Positions 36,186 to 45,612 are shown, numbered from the stretch's first letter. The stretch: DNA of 64,000 bases from Atopobiaceae bacterium (GCA_017533825.1 JAFWIE010000036.1:20220-84219); one strand, 5' to 3'. Program-made: numbers and translations. The notes: a model not told the origin generated them from the letters alone.

Positions 36186-37028
36186 CTACGCCTCGAAGGG
36201 ATGGAACGTGGGCACCATCTTGTCGTAGGTACAGAAGCCCTCGAAGCCCAAGCTCGCCAGGTAGCGCTGGAAGTGTCGGATGTAGGCGCCGAGGTGCTCG
36301 GGGGCATGGCTGTCGGAGCCGAGGGTGATGATCCTGCCGCCCAGGTCGAGATACAGACGCAGAATCTCCTCGGCGGGTTGGCTGTCCTTCAGGCCATAGC
36401 GGATGCTCGACGTGTTGAGCTCGATGCCCTTGCCTTGCGCAATCACGTGCTCGAGCGTCGCCGCTACGAGGTCACGGTTGGCGGGGAAGTCGAGGGTACC
36501 TGCCGGGTCATAGCGCTTGATGAGGTCGAGGTGCGCGAGGACGCTCCAGTGTTCGAAGCGCGTCGTCACGTCGTAGAGTTCCTGATAGTAGGCGCGATTG
36601 TATTCCTCCTGCGTGCGACTTTCTTGGAACTCGCCGGTCCAGAACTCTTCGTCTCCCACCTGGTGGACGGAGAGTAGCGTAAAGTCGAGCTCGCTGCCCC
36701 AGTGATCCCACAGGGCGTCGAACTGGGGAATTGTGTGCGTCTGTACGCCCAGCTCCAGACCGCTCTTGATCGTGATGCGTCCCTTCCATTGCTCGCGCAA
36801 GTCGGCGATGTAGGGGAAGTACGACGCGTAGTCCACGTTGAGTAGGCGCTGCCCCTCCAGCACCCTTGCCGAGAGTACGTCATCCCAGTCGGGTTTGATG
36901 CCGTAGTCGACGTGGTCGGTAAAGCAGATCTCGTCGAGGTTCTGCTTCCAGGCGTCAGCGACGACCTTCTCGGGGGCGTACCAGGAGTCGTCGGAGAACA
37001 TGCAGTGAACGTGATAGTCGGCAAGCAT
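36186..37028 (-). CDS. PHP-family histidinol-phosphatase-like hydrolase, 280 aa
   Basis: AAGGA precedes the ATG at 37028. The PHP metal-binding motifs are in place: DYHVHCMFSDD at the N-terminus, CFTDHVDYG, SGLELGVQ (Glu), LLSVHQV, LAHLDLIKRY and GSDSHAPEHLG. The length and motif spacing match the HisK/YtvP type of histidinol-phosphatase, which releases phosphate from L-histidinol phosphate in histidine synthesis. No other histidine genes are nearby, so a different phosphomonoester is possible. It is convergent with the preceding lipoprotein gene. Confidence 0.82.
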   Translation of the reverse strand: MLADYHVHCMFSDDSWYAPEKVVADAWKQNLDEICFTDHVDYGIKPDWDDVLSARVLEGQRLLNVDYASYFPYIADLREQWKGRITIKSGLELGVQTHTIPQFDALWDHWGSELDFTLLSVHQVGDEEFWTGEFQESRTQEEYNRAYYQELYDVTTRFEHWSVLAHLDLIKRYDPAGTLDFPANRDLVAATLEHVIAQGKGIELNTSSIRYGLKDSQPAEEILRLYLDLGGRIITLGSDSHAPEHLGAYIRHFQRYLASLGFEGFCTYDKMVPTFHPFEA

Positions 37029-37156
37029 GGCGGGTCCTTTCGTGTGCGTGGCGTCGTTGCCATTATGTTCACTGCTATTATCCTCCGACTTGGGTCGCGA
37101 ATGGTCCCGGCTTGGGAAGACCGGTCAAGCGTGAGAATGACGGGATCGGGTGGCGC

Positions 37157-37430
37157 CCTAACAAAAAACGAGGTTGAGGCAGGAGCCCGCCCGCCGGCCT
37201 AACAAAAAACGAGGTTGAGGCAGGGAATCTAACAAAAGACGAGCTTGTGGCAGGGAATCTAACAAAATGCGAGGTCGTGGCATGCCACAAGGTCCATATC
37301 CGTTAGAAGCCGTGCCACAAGCTCCAGTTCTGTTAGGAGCGACGTTCGCGGCGTGCCACAACCTTGGTTTCTGTAAGGGGCGTTACTCCGAGGGACCGCC
37401 CCGCATGCCACAAGCTCCGGTTTTGGTGCA
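37157..37430. repeat. eight-copy 25-mer array in opposed orientations
   Basis: Four units read forward (37157-37181, 37198-37222, 37228-37252, 37258-37282), with CTAACAAAA, CGAG and GGCA in common. Four units follow in reverse (37283-37307, 37313-37337, 37354-37378, 37406-37430), with TGCCACAA and mostly GTTAG. Units 2-4 have an exact 30-bp period with five-base gaps. The forward and reverse blocks abut at 37282/37283. The array fills most of the 447-bp gap upstream of the glutaredoxin-like gene. No gene fits here. Confidence 0.85.
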
Positions 37431-37475
37431 CAATGGACGCGACGCAAACCGTACCCTCGACTCGAAGGAGCAGCC

Positions 37476-37721
37476 ATGAGAGATACGAGCAGCCTCGAGC
37501 TCTACTATCGCAACTTTTGCGGATACAGCCGCAAGGTCCTCGACTACATGGAGGAGCATGGCATCACCATGACGATGCACTGTCTGCAGACCGAGGAGGG
37601 TGCCGAGGAGCGGCTCGTGGCGCTCGGCGGCAAGGCGCAGGTGCCCTGCCTCATCATTGACGGCAAGCCGATGTACGAGAGCGACGACATTATCGCCTAT
37701 CTGGCGGCCAATGTCGCGTAG
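37476..37721 (+). CDS. monothiol glutaredoxin-like protein, 81 aa
   Basis: AAGGAG precedes the ATG. The fold reads as a compact thioredoxin/glutaredoxin unit: LELYYRNFCGYSRKVLDYM with an active-site CGYS (a single Cys in place of CPYC), the cis-Pro in QVPCLIIDG, and a C-terminal ESDDIIAYL helix as in glutaredoxin and GST N-terminal domains. Glutaredoxins reduce disulfides or carry Fe-S clusters; the single-Cys site favours deglutathionylation-like or low-Mr-thiol chemistry. The following membrane-protein gene overlaps its end, so the pair is probably one operon. Confidence 0.8.
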   Translation: MRDTSSLELYYRNFCGYSRKVLDYMEEHGITMTMHCLQTEEGAEERLVALGGKAQVPCLIIDGKPMYESDDIIAYLAANVA

Positions 37722-38418
37722 CGTGACAAGCAACCCACCTCGCAAAATGGCGCGTACACGCACCGTGCTCGAATGGGTGCAGATTGCATTCGGCTTGTTG
37801 GTCTTCTCCTTTGGCGTTCATCTCACGATCTTTGCCAACATCGGGCTGGCACCGTGGGACTGCTTGGGCATGGGCATTGCGGCCAACACTCCGCTCAACT
37901 ACGGACTGGCGATGACCTCGACGAGTGTGCTCATCCTGCTGCTTGACCTGGTCCTTGGCGAGCGCATCGGCTACGGAACCATCATCGACGCACTGCTGAC
38001 AGGTAACTTCGTGCAGCTCTTCAACGACGCGAGCCCGCTCAAGCCGTGCGAGAGCCTTCTGCCCGGAGTCGCGATGATGCTCGTGGGCTTTGCCATCATG
38101 GCGGTGGGCATGTGGATTTACATGCGTGCGGGCCAATGCTGCGGTCCGCGCGACGCCTTGCTGGTCGGACTCGGCAAGCGCCTGCCACGCGTTCCCATCG
38201 GCGTGGTCCAGATTGCGTTGTGGTCGATGGTCACCGTTGCGGGATGGCTTCTCGGAGGGCCAGTGGGTGTGGGGACCCTGCTCTCCGCCTTCGCTGCAGG
38301 CGTCATCATGCAGGTGGTGTATCAGCTCTTGCACTTCGAGCCGCGTGATGTGCAGCATCGCGACGTCATCGAGGTCAACCGACTTTTGGTGTCTCGCGGA
38401 GGACAGCCCCCTTTGTAG
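37711..38418 (+). CDS. YczE/YitT-type membrane protein, 235 aa
   Basis: The ATG at 37711 overlaps the end of the glutaredoxin-like gene by 11 bases. An ATG at 37747 is an alternative and would shorten the protein by 12 residues. Six hydrophobic segments are visible, beginning VLEWVQIAFGLLVFSFGVHL, with GLAPWDCLGMGIA between the first two, as in the YczE/YyaS family. Their function is not established; the related YitT group is annotated only as membrane proteins. Gene overlap implies coupled translation with the glutaredoxin-like protein. Confidence 0.7.
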   Translation: MSRSVTSNPPRKMARTRTVLEWVQIAFGLLVFSFGVHLTIFANIGLAPWDCLGMGIAANTPLNYGLAMTSTSVLILLLDLVLGERIGYGTIIDALLTGNFVQLFNDASPLKPCESLLPGVAMMLVGFAIMAVGMWIYMRAGQCCGPRDALLVGLGKRLPRVPIGVVQIALWSMVTVAGWLLGGPVGVGTLLSAFAAGVIMQVVYQLLHFEPRDVQHRDVIEVNRLLVSRGGQPPL

Positions 38419-38453
38419 TCCTCTTACGTCACTTTCTTCTATCTGAACCGGGG

Positions 38454-38495
38454 TATACTGAAGCGCAGGTGTGGCTTACGCTCATCAGCGTAAGC
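38454..38495 (+). promoter_or_regulatory. TATACT plus operator-like palindrome before the DUF3990 cassette
   Basis: TATACT (38454-38459) is a good -10 candidate without a clear -35. Fifteen bases on, GCTTACGCT (38474-38482) pairs perfectly with AGCGTAAGC (38487-38495) over CATC. This position suits an operator for autoregulation. Confidence 0.4.
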
Positions 38496-38559
38496 TAAAG
38501 GCGCTGCGCAATCTGAAGTCTTCGCTGTTGGCAAAGATGTTCGTATAGGAGGTGTTCGT

Positions 38560-39036
38560 GTGATTCTTTACCATGGAAGCAACGTGGAGGTGCGAGAACC
38601 GGTACTGACACGCTCGCGTGCCGCCCTCGACTTTGGTGTTGGGTTTTACACGACTACAGATTACAAGCAGGCAAGGAAGTGGGCGATGCGTGTGTCGAAG
38701 TGGCGTGGGGGAGAGCCGACGATCACGGTGTTCGAAACGAATGAGGAAGCGTGGTCGCGCCTGTCCATCCTCCGATTTGATAGCGCAGGCAAGGACTGGC
38801 TGGAATACGTGGTGCGGTCCAGAACTCTGCAGGCCGTCGATTCCCGGCATGACGTCGTGGCTGGTCCTGTTGCGGACGACCGAACCGTGAACGTCATCAA
38901 CCTGTTCCTCGAGGGCACTATCACAGAGAGTATGGCGCTCGAGCTGCTGCTGCCGATGCGCTTTACGGATCAGTGGGCTATGAAGACCGATGCCGCCATA
39001 GAAGCGCTGAATCATAGGGAGACGATTGCATTATGA
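38560..39036 (+). CDS. DUF3990 protein, ADP-ribosyltransferase-like, 158 aa
   Basis: A GTG start follows TAGGAGGTG closely. The N-terminus LYHGSNVEVREPVL ... ALDFGVGFYTTTDYKQARKWA is the DUF3990 signature, a compact ADP-ribosyltransferase-type fold in which LYHGS and the FGxGFYTT stretch frame the NAD site. Later YVVRSRT and VVAGPVADDRT continue the domain. Its stop overlaps the start of the next gene by ATGA, and the DUF3791 gene follows by two bases, so three genes form one tight unit. Such pairs are thought to be toxin-antitoxin-like or effector modules, but activity of this family has not, to my knowledge, been shown. Confidence 0.8.
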   Translation: MILYHGSNVEVREPVLTRSRAALDFGVGFYTTTDYKQARKWAMRVSKWRGGEPTITVFETNEEAWSRLSILRFDSAGKDWLEYVVRSRTLQAVDSRHDVVAGPVADDRTVNVINLFLEGTITESMALELLLPMRFTDQWAMKTDAAIEALNHRETIAL

Positions 39037-39278
39037 GCAGAGTGAGTGCCACCTCTTTGCGGTATTACGACCATGCGGTGACCGACCTCATCGTGGAGAA
39101 ATACAACCTCGATCGCATGGAAGCCCTTCGACGATTCGTTTCCTCGAAGACGCATGCGTGGCTGGAGCAGACCGAATACGGCCTGCAGTGCTTCGGCGCA
39201 CCTGGACTGTTTGACATATGGGAGAGCGAGGTCGTCACGGGGAGCCCTCTCAACTCCGTCTACCTGCGAGGTGATTGA
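39033..39278 (+). CDS. small middle protein of the DUF3990/DUF3791 cassette, 81 aa
   Basis: It starts at the ATG overlapping the DUF3990 stop. The sequence is mostly helical, with VTDLIVEKYNLDRMEALRRF and WLEQTEYGLQCFGAPGLFDI as core segments, and ends SVYLRGD. I recognise the pattern as a small protein found next to DUF3990 but know no assigned function. Its size and coupling would suit an antitoxin or a chaperone of the ADP-ribosyltransferase-like protein. No DNA-binding motif is evident. Confidence 0.75.
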   Translation: MSRVSATSLRYYDHAVTDLIVEKYNLDRMEALRRFVSSKTHAWLEQTEYGLQCFGAPGLFDIWESEVVTGSPLNSVYLRGD

Positions 39279-39280
39279 CG

Positions 39281-39529
39281 ATGCCCGAAGCGATAAGCGA
39301 AGAGATGTGGTTCTTCATGTACCTGCTGGAGTGCTACGCCGAGTTCAAGACCAGACCTACCGGTGATGTGCTCCGGGAGTGGGACGAGCGCGGGATGACG
39401 CAGGAAATCTACGACGGGTATTTCCAGTATCATCAGGAGCGCCTGGAGAACGCGTATGACGACATTGACTGTCTCATGGAGACTGGGCAGCATGCCGCGC
39501 TGCATCCTGAGTATTGGGGCAGGAATTGA
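39281..39529 (+). CDS. DUF3791 protein, 82 aa
   Basis: The ATG at 39281 follows GAGGTG by seven bases; a TTG two codons earlier is less likely. The sequence EMWFFMYLLECYAEFKTR ... VLREWDERGMTQEIYDGYFQYHQERLENAYDDIDCL is a complete DUF3791 domain, all alpha-helical. DUF3791 genes regularly sit beside DUF3990 genes, so it is best read as the partner of the ADP-ribosyltransferase-like protein, probably an antidote or regulator. It starts two bases after the middle gene ends. Confidence 0.8.
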   Translation: MPEAISEEMWFFMYLLECYAEFKTRPTGDVLREWDERGMTQEIYDGYFQYHQERLENAYDDIDCLMETGQHAALHPEYWGRN

Positions 39530-39569
39530 GTGCCTTCGCAGTGCCCGGTGTCCAGATCATCGCGTTTAA

Positions 39570-39910
39570 GTGAATGGCCGAAGCATCGTTAGGATGCTCT
39601 CGGCTCTGTGTGGAACACACGGCTCCCTTCCTTGGGAACAGCGTAAGTTCTCTGATGCCGTTGTCATTTCTACGGATATGGTGGACCCGAAAACCGGCGA
39701 GTTTGACAATCTTATCCACATTGGCCCTGGTGACATGGAGCCCTATACAGGCCAGCTTTTGGCAGGCATCAAAACGGTGTCTGAAAGCGAATTGATAAGT
39801 GGCAAGTTTCACTTTTATCCCGGCGATGTCATCTACTCGAAAATACGTCCGGAGCTATCCAAGTGCGTAATTGCGCATGCTGAGGGTCTTGCAAGTGCGG
39901 ATGCGATGCT
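39570..39910 (+). pseudogene. hsdS: hsdS fragment (type I restriction specificity subunit)
   Basis: From about 39636 the frame reads PWEQRKFSDAVVISTDMVD, then LIHIGPGDMEPYTGQLL and KFHFYPGDVIYSKIRPELSK, typical of the second half of one HsdS target-recognition domain and its conserved WEQRK lead-in. Sequence before 39630 has no match I can see, and the frame is closed by TAA at 39567. The domain breaks off around 39905 and the DNA continues directly as hsdR in another frame. It is a truncated relic without a proper start or conserved helices. Confidence 0.75.
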
Positions 39911-42085
39911 GACAAGGTTGTGTTTCTCGTGGACCGCATCGAGCTGGGGACGCAGTCACTCGACGAGTACCGCAACTTTGCCGATGATTCGCAAAGCGTT
40001 CAGGCGACGGAGAACACAGATGTGCTGGTCGCGAAGCTCAAGAGCGACAATCCAGCCAATACACTCATCGTCACGTCCATCCAAAAGATGAGCAACATTG
40101 TTGACGATGTGACGAACACACGAGACCTCGAGCGAATCCGAGCCAAGCACATCGTGTTCATTGTGGATGAGTGTCACCGCTCAACCTTCGGCGATATGAT
40201 GCAGACGATACGCAAGACGTTCCCCTGCGCCATGTTCTTTGGCTTTACGGGCACGCCTATCCATGACGAGAATCAGAAGAAGCAGAACACCACGGTGGAT
40301 GTGTTTGGCGACGAGCTTCACCGCTACAGCATCGCCGACGGCATTCGAGACCACAACGTGCTTGGCTTAGACCCGTACAAGGTGCTTACGTATCGTGACA
40401 AGGACTTGCGCGAGAGGGTGGCGTTGGACAAGGCGAAGGCGAGTTCGGTTGCCGATGCCTTGGCGGATTCTGCGAAGAAGAAGGTGTACCTGCGCTTCAT
40501 GGGGCTGCCCATGGCCGATACGCTGCGAGAGGTGGATGGCAGCGTGGTTCACGGCATAGAGCACTACATCCCAAGCAGCCAGTACCGTGGGACCGACGGA
40601 TGCGGTAATCCCGAGCATTTGGCGAAGGTCGTGGAGGATATCGCTGACGGATGGACCACGCTCAGCTAGGCGGGCAAGTTCCATGCCATCCTAGCTACCA
40701 ACAGTATTGCTGAGGCCATCAGCTACTACCGGCTATTCCGTGACGGGCATCCCGAGCTTAAGGTGACAGGTCTCTTTGATCCAAACATCGACAACAACGA
40801 GGGGGCCCTATACAAGGAGAACGGACTACTCGAGCTTCTGGAAGGCTACAACAAGCTCTATGGCAAAGACTACGGCATCCCGAGCCATGCAGTCTTCAAG
40901 CGTGACGTGGCCGCAAGACTTGCCCACAAGCGTCCGTACGCGGGTATCGAGAAGAAGGCGGATGAGCAGATTGACCTGCTCATAGTTGTCGACCAGATGC
41001 TCACGGGGTTCGACTCCAAGTGGGTGAACACCCTGTACCTGGATAAGGTCCTGACCTACGAGCACCTAATCCAAGCATTCAGCCGTACCAATCGACTCTT
41101 CGGACCCGATAAGCCCTTCGGGACGATACGCTACTACCGCTATCCCCACACCATGGAGCAAAACGTGGAGGATGCCGTGCGTCTTTACTCCGGGGATAGG
41201 CCCATGGGCCTCTTCGTGAGCAAGCTTGACGCCAACCTGCACTGGGCGAACGACGTGTACGAGCAGATCTGCAGCCTCTTTGCGGCAGAAGGGGTCGAGG
41301 ACTTCGAAAGCCTGCCTTCTTCCGATGCTGCTAAGGCAAAGTTCGCGAAGCTCTTCAAGGAGCTTGCGGATACGCTCGAGGCAGCCAAGATTCAAGGCTT
41401 CACATGGGATGAGCTCTCCTACACACTTGATGACGGCACTGAGGTCACGCTCATTTTTGGTGAGAACGACTATCTCGTGCTTGCCCTCCGCTACAAGGAG
41501 TTGTTTACTCCGGGAGAGGAAGGGGCGAATCCCGACGTGCCCTACGACATTCATGGCTACCTCACCGAAATCGACACGGGTCACATCGACACCGCTTACA
41601 TGAACGCTAACTTCGAGAAGTGGCTCAAGCGACTCTCTGCAGGTGGGGATGCTGCTGAGTTGGAGGCCATACTCGATGAGTTGCACGGCTCATTCGCTCG
41701 GCTCGACCGGGAGCAGCAGCGGTATGCTGACCTCGTCATACAAGCGGCACAGGGCTTCGACCTCGTGATACGGCCGGACATGACCTTCATGGACTACATC
41801 AATGAATACCAGGCGCGTGGAAAGGCCGGACAAGTTCAGGCGCTGGTGAATGCCCTTGGCGTCAATGCCGAGAATCTGCGCTCAATCATGGCTCAGCACG
41901 TGACCGAAGCAAACATCAACGAGTTTGGTCGACTTGATGCGCTCAAGAAGACCGTCGATGCCAAGAGCGCTCGGGCGTACTTCTCCAAGCGCGCCGGCAG
42001 GCCAGTTCCGCCGTTCAAGGTGTCCATCATGGTCGACAAGCTCCTCCGGGAGTTCATCCTCTCTGGTGGATTTGACCTCGATTGA
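39905..42085 (+). pseudogene. hsdR: hsdR fragment (type I restriction endonuclease subunit), N-terminus lost and in-frame stop
   Basis: The frame enters at ADKVVFLVDRIELGTQSL (from 39908), in the first helicase lobe of HsdR, and contains IVDECHRSTF (DECH box) and FTGTPI. TAG at 40667-40669 interrupts it, after which the same frame continues KFHAILATNSIAEAI ... VVDQMLTGFDSKWVNTLYLDK and QAFSRTNRL to the natural end. The PD-(D/E)XK nuclease domain and the Walker A motif are absent. The protein cannot restrict DNA. Together with the hsdS piece it marks a deletion that removed hsdM (or its equivalent), most of hsdS and the 5' part of hsdR. The stretch 42086-42153 after it holds nothing I recognise. 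Confidence 0.85.
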
Positions 42086-42153
42086 TGTTGTCGCCGTTCG
42101 AATCGCTGCCCGTTCCGCAGGGCGCCAGCTTCAGCATGCCTGCGCCACCGGCC

Positions 42154-45100
42154 TTATGCCGAGTACTGCAGGTACCCGTGCTTGCCCGAGCTCTTCGCGT
42201 CGTGCAGGGCGGCAAATGCCTTCGAATAGGCATCGTGCAGGTCGTCCACCTGCTCGGGATAGCAGACAAAGCCCGCGGACAGCTCGAACGTGTGGCTCTT
42301 GCCCGCATGCTCGCAGGTGAGGTCCACGCTCATCAGTTCGGCCAAGCAGTCTCCCATGCGCTGCGCGCCGTCACCAAACACCATGACCACGAATTCGTCG
42401 CTGCCATTGCGACCGATGATCGATCCCTTGGGGAATATGCGTTTTGCCTCGCGCGCAATCGTGCGCAGGCCAGTATCGCCAAGCTCATGGCCGCATGTGT
42501 CGTTTGCGATCTTAAAGTCATCGATATCCATGAGGGCGAGTGCGTAGGGCTGGCCTTCGCATTCGTTTAGCCGCTTGGCAATGGCGATGTCCACGCCCTT
42601 GCGGTTGGGGAGGCCCGTCAGATCGTCGTGTGTCGCCATTCGCTCGACCTTGTCCATCAGCCGACGATTGGCGATGCGCCCGCCGACGAACGACGCCACC
42701 GTCTTGAGCACGCGTATGGAGTCCAGGTCCTCCTTCAGCATGTAGTTATCGGCGCCAAGGTAACCCCGCAGCTGGTCGCCCTCGTAGAAGGGGGTTGCCA
42801 ACACATGGGTGATGCCTTGACGGGAGAGCTGCCAATACATGCGTGGGTCCGTTTGCTTCACCTCTTCCACGTCGGGAATCACCACGATAGGCTCGCGAGA
42901 AAGCATGCGTTCCCACGTCTTGAACTCACTAAAGTCCAAGTCCTGGAGCGTATCAATCTGTGGCTCGATGCCCTCGGCACACCACTCGAAGGTGTTGCTT
43001 ACCGTTGTCTCCCCATACTCGAAGATGTAGAGGCGTTCGGGATGGATGACCTCGCTCATGATCTCGAGCATGCGGTTCATGGCTGCGTCGTAGCTGGGCT
43101 CCCCGTTGAGCGCGTCTGCGATGCGAATGATGAGGTCGGACGTGTCGAGGCCCACCTGCATCTCCTCGCGTTCACGATGCTCTTCATCCGCTTGCGAGAA
43201 CGCGTACACGCAGCAGCCCTCTATGGGTGACGGTGCGATGTGGAAGCTCATCCAGTGGCCCGTCTCGGGGCTGAATACGGTGTCGTGCACCTCCTCGCCG
43301 AGTACCGCAGCACGATAGCAGTACGGGAACCACATCTTACTTGCGTTCGGGGCCGTCTCGAGGAACGAGCGCCCCGTGAGGTCGACGTCGCCAAAACCTG
43401 CCCACGCGCGATAGAGATCGTTGGCGTATACGTATTCCGCGTCGATTACCGCATCGCCGCCGTCGCTCAAGATCACGCGGAAGACGGCATAGCCGACTGG
43501 CACGTCTCCATAGGCTCCCAGTGCCGTGCCGAGCATGGTGGGTACGCCCACCACGACGTAGGCACTTGCATCGCGCGAGGACGCGACGGGCATGGTGTAG
43601 AACTGCAAGCCGGACCCGTACTCGAGCCTCCCTGCAATCAGTTCCCACGTCCCGGATGTCTCGCTGCGCTCGCATGCTGCGAAGAACTCAACGTCCAGAC
43701 TGCGTTGCACACGATTGATGCGCAGACCGGAATGGCCTTCCCGCACGAGGCCCTTGCGCTCCAAGAACTCGCCAAAGGAACGGTTGTCACGCACGACGAA
43801 CCATTCGTCGCCCCTCAGCTCCAGCACACCGGCTGGGAACTCGGAGATGGAAATGCCCTCGATGCCTTGGCCGTCATCGTATTCCGAGAAGTCCGTGAGG
43901 CTGAGGTTGCATACGGCATTCCAATAGGGCTCTTCCTCGCGAGGCTCACGGACGATGTCGTGCGAAGTTCCAAGGGCGAGTGCGATCTGGTCGAGCGAGC
44001 GCGGTGGCGAGAAGAGGTAGCCTTGCAGCATGTCGCACCCAATGCTCTCGAGGAAGGACGCCTGCTCCTCGGTCTCGACGCCCTCGGCGAGCGAGCGCAG
44101 ACCAATCCTCTTCGCCGTTCTCACGATGCCCGCGACGATTGAGCGGGCCTTCTTCCAGTGCTTTGCTGCGCCACGTATAAACTCCATGTCGAGCTTGACG
44201 ACATCAAACTCATAGCGCTGCAGTACGTTGAGCGAGGAGTAGCCGCTACCGAAGTCATCGAGCCACACCTCGAATCCCGCATCGTGCAGTGCCTTTACCT
44301 GCGCCATGAAGAGTTCGGGGTCGGAATGGATGGCAGACTCGGTGAACTCGACGTGCAGCAGGTCACGCGGTACGTCCAGCGCATCCGCGCGAGCGGCAAT
44401 CTCGTGCGCGACCTCGAAGCACGCGAGGTCTCGGTACGAGATGTTTACCGAGACGGGCACGATGGAGATCCCCAACTCACGCTTCCTTGCGAAGTCCGCC
44501 AGCACGCAGTCGACGATGTGCAGGTCCAAGCGATGCAGGAGCGAGGCATTCTCGAGCACCGGTATGAACTTGTCGGGGGGCAGCAAGCCGTGCTCTGGGT
44601 CTATCCAGCGCGCCAAGGCCTCCTCTTCGCAGAGCATGCCCGTGGACGAGCGAACGACGGGTTGATAATAGGGGCGAATCCAGCCTTCTGCGATGGCACG
44701 GTCGAGACTCTCGAGCACGTGATTGTTCAGTTGGGCGTCAGTGTCCATTTGGTCGGTGAACCACGTGAGATGCGATTGCCATGTCGCGCGATCCAGGTCG
44801 CAGGCAGTCTTGGCGCGATCGAATCCGACGTCAACGATGTCGTCATGCTCGTCGCAGACATACAGTCCCGCGCGCACGGGAGGCACGTGTTTGAAGTCGG
44901 CGGAAGCGAAGTTGTCAAACAGAGCCATGACTTTCTTCTCGACGCTCTTTTCTGGTGAAAAGGCGTAGAAGTGATCCTCGCCGAAGCGCGAGCATGCCTC
45001 GCCGCCGAACTGGGTGCGCAACGCGCTGGCGAAGGCGCGCAGGAGCCGGTCTCCCTCGGCTCTCCCATAACGCGTGTTGAACGCCTTCATGCCCGTGATG

Positions 45101-45612
45101 TCGAGCGCAATGGCGACGATTCGCTGATCGGTGTCTGCGAACATGGACGTTGCTATGCGTGCCAGTTCGTGGAAGCGTGCCATAGCCGAAAGTCCGGTGA
45201 GCCAATCGACGGCGCTCGTGGGGAGCACACGGCTCACGAACATCTCGAAGATGGGGCGACCGTACTCGGAATCGCTCACCAGCTTGCCGTGTTCCACGAC
45301 GGTAACCAGTACGCCTGACTTCGTTCGTATGCGATAGTACACATGGTCGAGTTTGTCGCGGCTGCGCACTTGGCTCCAGATGCTCTCCTCCGTGGCTGCA
45401 AGGTCCTCGTCGTAGACGAAGTGCTTGAAGGTTCCTTGCGTGAGTTCGAGGAAGTCCTGAGCCGATTCGCACTCGAAGAGGTCGATTACATACCTATTTG
45501 CATGGATGATTTCTTCGTCTCCGTCGGCGTAGTAGCGGACAAATCCGCCCGGGAGAGCCTCGCTGTCCAGTATAAGGTGGTCCTCAAATGAGGCGGGGCA
45601 TGGCTCGCACAT
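42154..45612 (-). CDS. large EAL-GGDEF signalling protein with PAS/GAF sensors, 1152 aa
   Basis: AAGGAG precedes the ATG at 45612. Order: PAS-like region (about 1-130); a degenerate GGDEF (about 135-290, with FGEDHF in place of GGDEF); a complete EAL domain (about 310-570: EEEALARW, NISYRD, VEFTESA, DDFGSGYSS, VKLDMEF, EGVETEE, QGYLFSPP); a second sensor region (about 600-850) with a PAS-like fold; a GAF-type domain (about 870-1000); and a C-terminal GGDEF (about 1010-1152) with NGSDEF, close to the active consensus, and MDIDDFK before it. No transmembrane segment is seen, so it is cytoplasmic. It may both make and break c-di-GMP under ligand control. The EAL-before-GGDEF order is the reverse of the common one. 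Confidence 0.88.
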   Translation of the reverse strand: MCEPCPASFEDHLILDSEALPGGFVRYYADGDEEIIHANRYVIDLFECESAQDFLELTQGTFKHFVYDEDLAATEESIWSQVRSRDKLDHVYYRIRTKSGVLVTVVEHGKLVSDSEYGRPIFEMFVSRVLPTSAVDWLTGLSAMARFHELARIATSMFADTDQRIVAIALDITGMKAFNTRYGRAEGDRLLRAFASALRTQFGGEACSRFGEDHFYAFSPEKSVEKKVMALFDNFASADFKHVPPVRAGLYVCDEHDDIVDVGFDRAKTACDLDRATWQSHLTWFTDQMDTDAQLNNHVLESLDRAIAEGWIRPYYQPVVRSSTGMLCEEEALARWIDPEHGLLPPDKFIPVLENASLLHRLDLHIVDCVLADFARKRELGISIVPVSVNISYRDLACFEVAHEIAARADALDVPRDLLHVEFTESAIHSDPELFMAQVKALHDAGFEVWLDDFGSGYSSLNVLQRYEFDVVKLDMEFIRGAAKHWKKARSIVAGIVRTAKRIGLRSLAEGVETEEQASFLESIGCDMLQGYLFSPPRSLDQIALALGTSHDIVREPREEEPYWNAVCNLSLTDFSEYDDGQGIEGISISEFPAGVLELRGDEWFVVRDNRSFGEFLERKGLVREGHSGLRINRVQRSLDVEFFAACERSETSGTWELIAGRLEYGSGLQFYTMPVASSRDASAYVVVGVPTMLGTALGAYGDVPVGYAVFRVILSDGGDAVIDAEYVYANDLYRAWAGFGDVDLTGRSFLETAPNASKMWFPYCYRAAVLGEEVHDTVFSPETGHWMSFHIAPSPIEGCCVYAFSQADEEHREREEMQVGLDTSDLIIRIADALNGEPSYDAAMNRMLEIMSEVIHPERLYIFEYGETTVSNTFEWCAEGIEPQIDTLQDLDFSEFKTWERMLSREPIVVIPDVEEVKQTDPRMYWQLSRQGITHVLATPFYEGDQLRGYLGADNYMLKEDLDSIRVLKTVASFVGGRIANRRLMDKVERMATHDDLTGLPNRKGVDIAIAKRLNECEGQPYALALMDIDDFKIANDTCGHELGDTGLRTIAREAKRIFPKGSIIGRNGSDEFVVMVFGDGAQRMGDCLAELMSVDLTCEHAGKSHTFELSAGFVCYPEQVDDLHDAYSKAFAALHDAKSSGKHGYLQYSA

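Noticed and set aside
35035..36186. N-terminal extension of the ZIP transporter to 644 residues
   Set aside because: The extension runs antisense through the lipoprotein gene; the ATG at 35034 has a good ribosome binding site and gives the normal family length.
37157..37430. CRISPR array
   Set aside because: The gaps between units are mostly 5-30 bases and partly repeated, half the units are inverted, and there are no cas genes.
42096..42125. tRNA-like GTTCGAATC
   Set aside because: The bases around it do not form a T stem, acceptor stem or anticodon arm.
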